Positions 1 through 64,000 of a DNA stretch of 64,000 nt are shown here, in pieces. Each line of letters begins with the position of its first letter. The first letter of the stretch is position 1. The stretch lies in the NCBI GenBank assembly GCA_054601695.1, contig BAAHQB010000157.1, forward strand, positions 186,001-250,000, written 5' to 3'. The notes beneath the pieces are model-generated. The model saw nothing but the letters and a program-made list of their open reading frames with translations, did not search any database and was not told the DNA's origin. A program made the translations under genes and the position numbers. This DNA comes from Amorphochlora amoebiformis. Taxonomy: Eukaryota > Cercozoa > Chlorarachniophyceae.

Positions 1-101
<101 letters not shown>

Positions 102-114
102 GAATAATAATACG

Positions 115-334
115 TATAATCCTGGTTAGTTACGTATAGTATTGTATGTAGTATAGCACAGTTAGTATATGTTTAGTGTAATATAGTTACGTAAGGTATA
201 GTTACGTATAGTCAAAAGTATAGTTACGTATAGTATAGTTACGTATAGTTACGTATAGTATAGTTACGTATAGTTTCGTATATTATAGTATAGTACAGTG
301 CAGTATAGCATAGGACAGTATTGTAAAACATATC

Positions 335-335
<1 letters not shown>
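115..335. repeat. Short minisatellite, GTTACGTATAGTA-like unit
   Basis: About a dozen degenerate copies of a 10-13 bp unit (GTTACGTATAGT and variants) run in tandem between two TA arrays. No reading frame or splice structure is visible. It lies beyond the 3' end of the large minus-strand locus. Confidence 0.75.
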
Positions 336-409
<74 letters not shown>

Positions 410-503
410 AATATATATATATATATATTTCTTTATATATATTATATACATATTTATATTAACAGAGATTAAAAAGTATGTACGTAATGATCACATAGAT
501 TTT

Positions 504-562
<59 letters not shown>

Positions 563-598
563 ACATATACATAAACACACATGTATATATATATATAC

Positions 599-631
<33 letters not shown>

Positions 632-719
632 CATACACATACACATACATATATGTATTAAAAAGTATATACATAATGATCACATAGATTTTTGAATATA
701 TTTTATATATATATATATA

Positions 720-24971
<24,252 letters not shown>

Positions 24972-25022
24972 CTAATTGCATAAAATCCAATAAGGTATCA
25001 TACAAACTCTAATTCTCAACAC

Positions 25023-30852
<5,830 letters not shown>

Positions 30853-31043
30853 CTTTAGAGTTAGGGTTAGGATTAGGGTTATGGTTTGTGTCAGAATTAG
30901 GGATAGGTTGGAGTTGGGTTAGGTTTTTAGGCTTACGACCCGTTCTTCACTGCTTCTTCTCCGGTATCTAAACTGCGAGTCGGATTAGGGATAAGGGTTT
31001 AGGAAGGGTTAAAGTTTAGGTACTGGCTTAGGTTTAGACAGAA

Positions 31044-42196
<11,153 letters not shown>

Positions 42197-42905
42197 CTGG
42201 TTGCGAATTTCAACCGAATCAAAGTCAAAGTGCTATCTTATTGAGCGCTATATGTAATTTTCAGGTGAAAACGGTAGTAGGAAGAGTAGGGAGAGATACC
42301 CAGGCGACAACCCACGAGCCGCGCCTCAGACGCTCATGCCGACGGCTAAAAAATATCAAAGTAAGACACGTGACCTCCCGCGCAAACCGGAATACTTGGC
42401 GAAACCAAATATACTATCCATACGAAAGGAATGAGAGAGTGAAGATTCAGACCTGTGAAGAAACACGTGATTGGCCACCGTGCCAAGTCTTTTGAGGGCA
42501 AATACGCCCAGCCTGCTGAGCTGCTTGAAAGGGAATGTGACCACTCTTAAAGCCTTCGGTGGTTTTCCCAGTTCCCCTTTCGCGGTTGGAGGAAATTTAA
42601 CCGCCACCAAGGCTAGGGCCACGGTCACGAGGGCTAAAGCCGTCCGACCGCTCCGTGTCCTCCTGGTCGCCGGGCCCCCCGCCTCGAAGCGACGGAGGGC
42701 GCTTGTCATCAGAGATTTGTCGGAGATCGAGGAGTGTTTCGAGTTTTTGTAGAGATTTATCCGCCGGTCCTCAAGAAAATCCCCGGGGATTTAAACTGAA
42801 ATCCCCAGGGATTGCATTTTGGAGATCGAACATTTGGAATCCCCGGGGCTCGAGAGAAGCCCGTTATATCGCAGCGGTGAGACACACCGCACCCTGCACG
42901 TGCAA
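42197..42905. promoter_or_regulatory. Bidirectional promoter region between ankyrin and PH genes
   Basis: 709 bp between two divergent start codons. It is far more GC- and CpG-rich than the rest of the window and contains no TA array. Frames of about 90-115 codons stay open on both strands at 42356-42750 but have no credible splice partners, so they are read as chance frames in GC-rich sequence. No TATA-type element could be assigned. It also holds both 5' UTRs. Confidence 0.6.
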
Positions 42906-44324
42906 ATGAGTGTGGTAATCTCCGACTACTTCTGGAAAGAGTCCAATACGGTGGTGCTCAATTGATCTAATTGAAAATTATGATAATCTGGCTTAGATTT
43001 CAATTTAATATCATCTTTTGTTTCGTGGACAGTTCCCCTATTTGTGGCAGAAAAGATTCTTCCAACTCTTTGATGAGGACACTGGGCATTACATCTTGTA
43101 TAGAGTGAAAGAGGGGGATGGGAAACCAAGAGGAAGGATACCCGTGGGCAAGATTCTCAATGTGCTGCCGTACACGAACAAACCCAATGAACAGAGGTAA
43201 AAGCATCATATAATTGCCCGATATGTGAAACTCACGTACATGAACGCAGGTTCAAGATTATTATCCCCAATCGCACCTATTATATGAAAGCACAGAGTAT
43301 ATCTATGCGGAAGAACTGGGAGAAGGCCATAAAGGAGTCGATCAAGGTAAACCTTGGACACAAAGGAAACAATGTGAAATATTACTCCAACTTATCCCAT
43401 AACGTAGAAAATGGACGACGGTGGCAAGACCCAGAAAAGGGTTGACTCGATGTTGAAGCACAGCGTCGAAGATATAAACACAGTTATGGTTATGCAGGTA
43501 CTCGCCGCGTCCAGCGTTTTTTATGAACCGGTGATAGTCGCATGCGTGTACCTTAGGAGACGATCATGACTGTGAACAGTGGTTTGCGATTCCTCAACAG
43601 CGTTCTGAGCTCAGGGGTAACAGACCTCCTTATGGACAGTCCGGAGAGTCAGGCGGCCATTGAATTACCTTTTTTGGCACACATTAGGAACATTTCGATA
43701 AGTTCGCAAAGCACATGAGCCTGACGAGCTATTTTGACCTAGCGTCCTACGCTCCAATCTTTGAGAGTCTATACAGGAGCATTTACGTGAGTCAATTTCG
43801 CTTGCACATATCCATAATAAATATGGGTTTGACTCGATTTTGGTGATGTTTAGAAGGATGCTAAGTTTGCAGTCGAGGTGAAACTGGAGAACACGAGCAG
43901 TCTCGAGCTTGCAAAAGAAAAATTTGAAAAATTTCTCATGATCGTCGAGCAGAAAGCGTAATATATTCATTGTCCCATTGAGTGTTATTGTCCGATTTAC
44001 TGAATCTTGCAGGCTAAATCCAAAGATGACCGCCTCCGACCTCGAGAAATCTATGAACGCCGCGGCTGAAGAAGCGCTAAAAATAAACTCCAAAGTAATG
44101 AGCTAACACTGTCGAGATTGTGGGTCTCATATGATCTTTATGATCACAGTACTTAGCAGAGGCCAGCAAGGTCAACGATAAAGAGATCACGGAGGGGGTA
44201 CCTGAGTGATATGTGTTAAATATTAAATAATATTATACATATTGATATGCATGTAATTATATGTATGTATGTCTTAACTGTAAAATTAAATACATCCCCT
44301 TATGTATATGCATATATTACATTT

Positions 44325-44397
<73 letters not shown>

Positions 44398-44493
44398 GTG
44401 TGTGTGCATATGTATAACAATATCATATACAATATCTTCATACTTCTAAATAAAACATTAAAATGATAAGTCAAATCATTTTATCTATGAGTT

Positions 44494-44532
<39 letters not shown>

Positions 44533-44618
44533 TGTGTTTGTGTGTACAGATGTAATAATATGTCTCTTAGATTACCCTTATCGATGAGTTCTTTAAGATG
44601 CTGCGGAATACTGAATGA
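42906..44618 (+). CDS. PH-domain protein, complete, 10 exons, 278 aa
   Basis: Exons: 42906-42950, 43033-43196, 43250-43346, 43408-43497, 43557-43616, 43688-43786, 43854-43957, 44013-44094, 44150-44197, 44571-44618 (TGA). They total 837 nt, and every intron is GT-AG with matching phase. Residues about 8-105 form a pleckstrin-homology domain: WQKRFFQLFDEDTGHYILYR, then KPRGRIPVGKILNVLPY, and the C-terminal helix MRKNWEKAIKESIK with the invariant Trp. The remaining 170 residues look all-helical (SGLRFLNSVLSSG, LELAKEKFEKFLMIVEQ, LEKSMNAAAEEALKI). PH domains bind phosphoinositides or proteins at membranes (family knowledge); ligand residues were not resolved. The first eight introns are only 53-82 nt and free of TA arrays, in contrast to both neighbours. 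The last is 373 nt and contains a TA array. The start is the first ATG of an exon that joins in frame, about 700 bp from the divergent ankyrin start. Confidence 0.93.
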
Positions 44619-44909
44619 GGGAGTGCAGTGCGTGACTTAAGTAGTCAATGGTCGACAGATTCAAGGCGTTCAATTAGCTACAGGTCCAAGCTTAAGTTCG
44701 GGGTTACAAGACTGAAACGTAGTATCGGAAGCTCTGCTATGGAGTAGGTTCAATTGGAACAGAAAATTAATTTCTCATTGTCTTAAAAGATAAAACATAT
44801 TCGTGTACATGTATGTGTGTATATGTGTATATATGTAATGTCTAATATATAGTATATACATATATACATCAGAGTCACGTATCATCCTAACTTACACATG
44901 TATATACAA

Positions 44910-44989
<80 letters not shown>

Positions 44990-44991
44990 AA

Positions 44992-45042
<51 letters not shown>

Positions 45043-45122
45043 ATAATGGTATCTAGACTCTGGAGACTATATCTAGTATATACATATACACACACACACA
45101 CACGGTGACACACCTATATAAG

Positions 45123-45173
<51 letters not shown>

Positions 45174-45542
45174 TTATGTGTGTATATACTCTAGATACTA
45201 GATATACATATATATATATATATATATACATATACATTTATGTGTGTATATACTCTAGATACTATAGATATTATATATATTATGGTGTATGTGTGTATGC
45301 TCTAGATACTATAATACTAGACTATTACTAGTACTAGAGTATTATACCACTAGTACTAGCTAGCTAGATGTAATTTTTGGACTAGTATGAAACTATAATA
45401 TGATTAATATCATTGACATATCTAGTATGTGCTAGATGTGTGTGTGGTGAATCAGTGGTGATGTCTACTATTGTCTAGATACAATTATGATCTACTCACG
45501 CATATGCGCGCATGCGAATCATGCTAGAATCTAGACTTATGT
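44619..45542. other. Convergent intergenic region
   Basis: Lies between the 3' ends of the PH gene (plus) and the second large locus (minus). It holds the two 3' UTRs, TA arrays at 44910-45040, and a stretch rich in CTAG palindromes (45040-45480), including two copies of a CATTTATGTGTGTATATACTC unit (45172 and 45235). No coding frame is supported. Confidence 0.6.
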
Positions 45543-45680
45543 TCAATTGACAGATATCGATATATATGCTATTGATCTAGTATCAAGTATTAGCACTCTT
45601 AAAGTGATTGTCGGGGATTTCAAGTTTATATCGCTACTGTCATAGGCATCGAAATTTTGACTTCTCAGTTCTACGAAATC

Positions 45681-45773
<93 letters not shown>

Positions 45774-46094
45774 TCACATATTTATAAATGTATAATGTGT
45801 ATATCTGTGTGAGATTCCCAACTTAGAAGTCCACTGGGATACACCAATACTGAGCTCAAACAAGTGCACTCTTCCCGCTTCTACGTTCACAGATATCTGT
45901 GTACATCTCCTCAAGCTCGATAGGGAAATCGAGACAGAAAACAGCTCCCCAGACATCTCAATGCGGCGAAGTCAACATGTGGTCCTCTGTGATTAAAATC
46001 GTCCTTCTTTGATTCCTTAAGCTCGTTATCCCAGTATGAACCACTTTCAAGTAATCTTCAGTTCGTGTACGGGTACGGGGGCTCTACGGGGCTC
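45543..46094 (-). CDS. C-terminal exons of second large locus (or separate small gene)
   Basis: Four exons: 46094-46071 (SPVEPPY), 46055-45977 (SGSYWDNELKESKKDDFNH), 45956-45845 (beta-rich, SVNVEAGRVHLFELSI) and 45670-45543 (SQNFDAYDSSDINLK, ending TGA). The second and third are separated by only 20 nt, which changes frame; this is either an ultra-short intron or an indel. The set has no start codon. It can join the preceding exon (46354) in phase 2 through a GTTCGC donor after about 46315, giving a longer C-terminus for that gene. No family recognised. Confidence 0.5.
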
Positions 46095-46224
46095 CTACAT
46101 TGGTCCCTGAGTTTTATTCTTTTTGCCCTGGTGCTTGGGAGGAGTTGTTAGCCATTCTGGGATATGCCGTATATGAGATATATTGGGATATCTCATTTTA
46201 TTTCATAATCTTTTCGGCTCTCTC

Positions 46225-54661
<8,437 letters not shown>

Positions 54662-54783
54662 CTGGATGCACGGGGCCGAGCTTTGGCGGGGAATATTAAA
54701 GATAGAAGATCTAGATAAACATATTCATAAATTATCTTCATATATATATATATATATACATATATATTTATATATTATATATG

Positions 54784-54814
<31 letters not shown>

Positions 54815-54847
54815 TAAAGAATGTACATACACAGAACACACGCAGAT

Positions 54848-54901
<54 letters not shown>

Positions 54902-54921
54902 CATATATATATATTTTTATA

Positions 54922-55012
<91 letters not shown>

Positions 55013-55017
55013 TATAG

Positions 55018-55101
<84 letters not shown>

Positions 55102-55192
55102 AATATACATATATATACACATATGTACATATATATATATTATATATATATATATATATAATTATATATATAAATATATATATATATATGTA

Positions 55193-55223
<31 letters not shown>

Positions 55224-55259
55224 ATGACACACGCACATATGTGGATATAGAATACTAAC

Positions 55260-60910
<5,651 letters not shown>

Positions 60911-60999
60911 CTGAATTAAAAGCCAGGGTTAGCCTTATGATTAGGCGGGGGCGTTACCACTGAGGGTCACTCAAAGAATTCGGGTCAAGCCTAGGTTTC

Positions 61000-61281
61000 A
61001 GTTGACACGATTAGCGGTAGAGATTAGATGTCCATGTTTGATTACGATCAGCGTTTGGGATTGGTTAGATTTGGATTATGTGTTCAAAGCCTGGGGTAAG
61101 AGGGTTACGGTCAGGACCGTTTTATTGGGTGGGTAGCTAAGGTTTGGGTCAGTTTTAGGCTTGGGTTTGAGTTTAGGGATAGGCTTAGGGTTAGGGATAT
61201 AATCGTCTCCAATGGTGAGGAGGGTTAGGTTTCAACCGCATGGAAACTTGGGAGTAAAGCAGGCTACAGTTAGGGCTTGCG
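61000..61281. other. CCCTAA-sprinkled spacer or intron
   Basis: Contains several TTAGGG-type words (e.g. around 61185-61200) and no supported exon. It is an intron if the second large locus is one gene, or an intergenic spacer if the 61282 stop is real. Confidence 0.5.
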
Positions 61282-61545
61282 TTAGTGTTGGGTAGTTTCC
61301 TCTTCGTCGGATTCGTCTCCTCCCCCCCCGACATCACCCTCCCCTTGGGCATCAAGGATCATTTCCTCGTCATATCGAATCCAAGTTTGGACCTAGACAT
61401 GAGTGTTAATCGTTATTTTCGTATTATGTTAAAGTCTGGGTTGAGGGTCGATGAGTATTAACTTATTTTAGTAGTGCAGACCTTTGTCTTGACGATTTCG
61501 TGGCTTATGAATTCGAATCCTTCCTCAAGCTATTTGAGTACATAT

Positions 61546-61616
<71 letters not shown>

Positions 61617-61710
61617 ATGTATGTATATATATTATAAAATCTATGTGCATGAACGTACACTACTAATCTAAATATTCTACATACGTATGTTACATATTAT
61701 ATATAATATG

Positions 61711-61785
<75 letters not shown>

Positions 61786-62311
61786 CATATATATATGTGT
61801 GTGTATATATGTACAAGTGCATCATCGTAGTGGTTGCGTGGGTATACAAAGGTGATACGGCTGGGAAAAATAATATGCTATCCACATGGTCATCGTTAGA
61901 TTTAGGGTGTCGGTAGTAGGATTACTTAGGAAGAGAAGGCAGAGAAGAGCATAAGCTGTCTTCTTTGGAGAGAGGAAGGGAGAGTTGGAGAGGGAGAGCG
62001 GAAGGAGAGAGGAGTGAAATACGACCTTTCTGCCTTCAACAACGTCTTCCAGAGCCCTTGTATTGCGCAGTTCAACGTCCCGCACAATCTTATACTGAAA
62101 ACATCACGAATTAACCTCCACACGGTTGCCGAGAAAGAGAAAAGGTCACCTTTACTATAGTCAGTATCTCCATATCCGGGCCATCCTCATAGCAATAGGC
62201 CGGGCTGTTGTTAAGTAGATATTATTCTGGGCATTATAGCCTCACAACACGACCCAGCGACTGCATAAACGACCCTTGGACTCACCTACATCTCGACGAT
62301 GCTTGCCCCAT
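61282..62311 (-). CDS. N-terminal block of second large locus, myristoylation-type start
   Basis: Exons: 62311-62286, 62204-62150, 62094-62026, 61529-61482, 61392-61282. Phases agree and the reading is 102 codons plus TAA. It begins MGQASSRC: Gly2 with Ser at position 6 fits N-myristoylation, and the nearby Cys could be acylated, so membrane attachment is likely (inference). It continues KIVRDVELRNTRALEDVVEG, GFEFISHEIVKTKVQTWIRY and an acidic Gly-rich end (GGGGDESDEEETTQH). Either this is a complete small protein, or an internal GTCGGG donor after 61333 (phase 0) splices it to 60910, which lacks its own start. I favour the joined form but cannot exclude both being made. The first three introns are 55-500 nt and free of TA except the one at 61.5-62.0 kb. 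Confidence 0.72.
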
Positions 62312-62471
62312 CAGTAAACTGTTGCCGAGATAATCATCGGAGCCCAAGAAGAGAAAACCGGAATCCACATCCAATGTTCTGGGTTCCGAACCCGAAAAGT
62401 TAAGTGTGTAACAGCGTTACCCAGCGTAATGTCACGCTATGATAATTATTCGGCAAAATTTGAATCGAGTA
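62312..62471. promoter_or_regulatory. Compact bidirectional promoter
   Basis: 160 bp between the divergent start codons of the myristoylated-type protein (minus) and the signal-peptide protein (plus). There is no TA array and base composition is balanced. It must hold both transcription starts unless extra upstream noncoding exons exist. No core element was identified. Confidence 0.55.
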
Positions 62472-62866
62472 ATGGCGCGGTGGGCCTTCTGGGTCTTACT
62501 GTGGCTGGTCCCCGCGCATGGGGAGGACTATATGGAGGAAGCTCTGGGCTCCATGTTCGACGGAATATCCTCGGAGATTGTAATTCGCTTGGGAGTTATT
62601 TTTCCGGGGCGGGAGTGGGATACTTGGTGCGATTAGGTATGATTCTGGATCATTTTCGCAGATGGAGGTGTATTTTCAGCCGTTTCCAGAGGTGCCGATT
62701 CATAGCGTCGAGCCGGGTAAGATTGAAATATTTCCCGGCTAAAAAGGGCATTCCTTCTAAGCGCGAAAGAATATCTCTTAATGTTGGTTTGATTCTTGCA
62801 GAAGAATACCCACCTGAATATGAGTACAAGAACCCCCAGGATGATCGGGTTACAATATATACATAC

Positions 62867-62912
<46 letters not shown>

Positions 62913-62959
62913 GTGTGTGTGTGTGTGTGTATGTGTGTATATGTATATATACATATATA

Positions 62960-63033
<74 letters not shown>

Positions 63034-63137
63034 ACATATATATGTATGCGTCTAAATATATATCTCTATATGTATGTATATACACACATATATATGTCCA
63101 GAAATGATATGTTTATGGAAGTGCAAAATACATATAC

Positions 63138-63181
<44 letters not shown>

Positions 63182-63673
63182 ATAATATAATATAATATAT
63201 AATTTATTTATAAATGCACGTATTCATCTGTTCACTTTTTGATTCCATAAATCACCTCAATCAGATTCCCCCCTTCCCCTCTTCCCCCCACCTCGAGGAT
63301 GCTTGGATTGGCCTCGACGCCCTGGCCAACACCCCCCGGGAAGAAGCTTTCGAGCTCATCTTGCCTTCTGATGGAGAGGAATATGAGTCCCCGGTGGTAA
63401 CGGCGTTGCCCAGGAGGCAGCACGTGTCTCATTCGAGGGGGGGCGAAAGGGGAAAATGGGGGCTTGTTATGAATGCTTCGGTGGGATTGAAAGAGGGGCA
63501 TGGGAGAGCTACGGCGCACTTGGAAAAGTAGAGTTTGTTGGCGTATTACACGTTTATACATATGACAATTTATCATTATCATTATTATTGGTAATAGAAT
63601 ATATATATATATATACATATATGTGTGTGTGTGTATATACACATATACATATATGACATAAATAAAAAACTAA

Positions 63674-63721
<48 letters not shown>

Positions 63722-63821
63722 GTTCATACAGCCGATTCCAAACGTCGCAGGAGGAGGGATACTGGTATAAATCATTTCGTTGCACATATACATATACTAA
63801 ATAAATCACACAAGCACAAAT

Positions 63822-63917
<96 letters not shown>

Positions 63918-63935
63918 ATATATATGCATATTGTG

Positions 63936-63974
<39 letters not shown>

Positions 63975-64000
63975 TTAATTATAAATATTAATTCAGATCG
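62472..64000 (+). CDS. Secreted or membrane protein with signal peptide, partial at right edge
   Basis: Start at 62472: [17 protein letters not shown] has a basic n-region, a hydrophobic Trp/Leu core and an Ala-x-Gly cleavage site, a textbook signal peptide. Exons: 62472-62579 (or to 62594), 62662-62716, 62802-62848, 63265 (or 63298) to 63393 (or 63396), 63732-63764, then off the window. Readable pieces are [66 protein letters not shown] and [11 protein letters not shown]. Phases agree (0, 1, 0, 0). No family was recognised. An alternative is that the fourth exon reads on to TAG at 63531. The domain beyond the window edge would be needed to name it. It is divergently paired with the minus gene at 62311. 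Confidence 0.72.

Noticed and set aside
42356-42750. Overlapping 93- and 117-codon frames on opposite strands
   Set aside because: They sit in the GC-rich interval between two divergent starts, overlap each other, and do not connect in phase to either neighbour.

Overview
Eukaryotic nuclear DNA, most likely from a protist. I cannot assign the species. Most of the 64 kb is (TA)n and (CA)n microsatellite, with islands of ordinary sequence of about 20-250 bp. Read one by one the islands look meaningless. Read as exons with AG acceptors and GT (twice GC) donors, they chain in consistent splice phase over tens of kb, so the long TA arrays are introns. TTAGGG/CCCTAA arrays occur inside introns and fit a TTAGGG-type telomere organism.

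The preferred layout is four genes of alternating orientation. (1) A giant minus-strand locus (about 42196 down to 1769, about 64 exons) encodes ankyrin repeats, a Gly/Glu-rich region, a La-type RNA-binding motif, a PDZ domain and a long acidic, Ala-rich tail. It is listed as three blocks because two junctions (about 31.0 kb and 25.0 kb) could instead be gene ends. (2) A compact plus-strand PH-domain gene (42906-44618, 10 exons, 278 aa) is complete and the most secure model. (3) A second large minus-strand locus (62311 down to about 45543) starts with an N-myristoylation-type sequence, then has acidic and coiled-coil segments, a Lys-rich repeat and a PH-like domain. It is listed in three blocks plus a tail. 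(4) A plus-strand gene with a signal peptide starts at 62472 and runs off the right edge.

The genes form two divergent head-to-head pairs (start codons about 0.7 kb and 0.16 kb apart) and one convergent pair (44.6/45.5 kb). Intron sizes look bimodal: short introns of about 35-250 nt, and TA-filled introns of 0.3-3 kb. All exon calls were made by eye from reading frame, splice dinucleotides and phase; no alignment was run. I saw no tRNA, rRNA, CRISPR array or intact mobile element. I also found no novel defence or biosynthetic system; the unusual features are the gene architecture and the repeat-filled introns.
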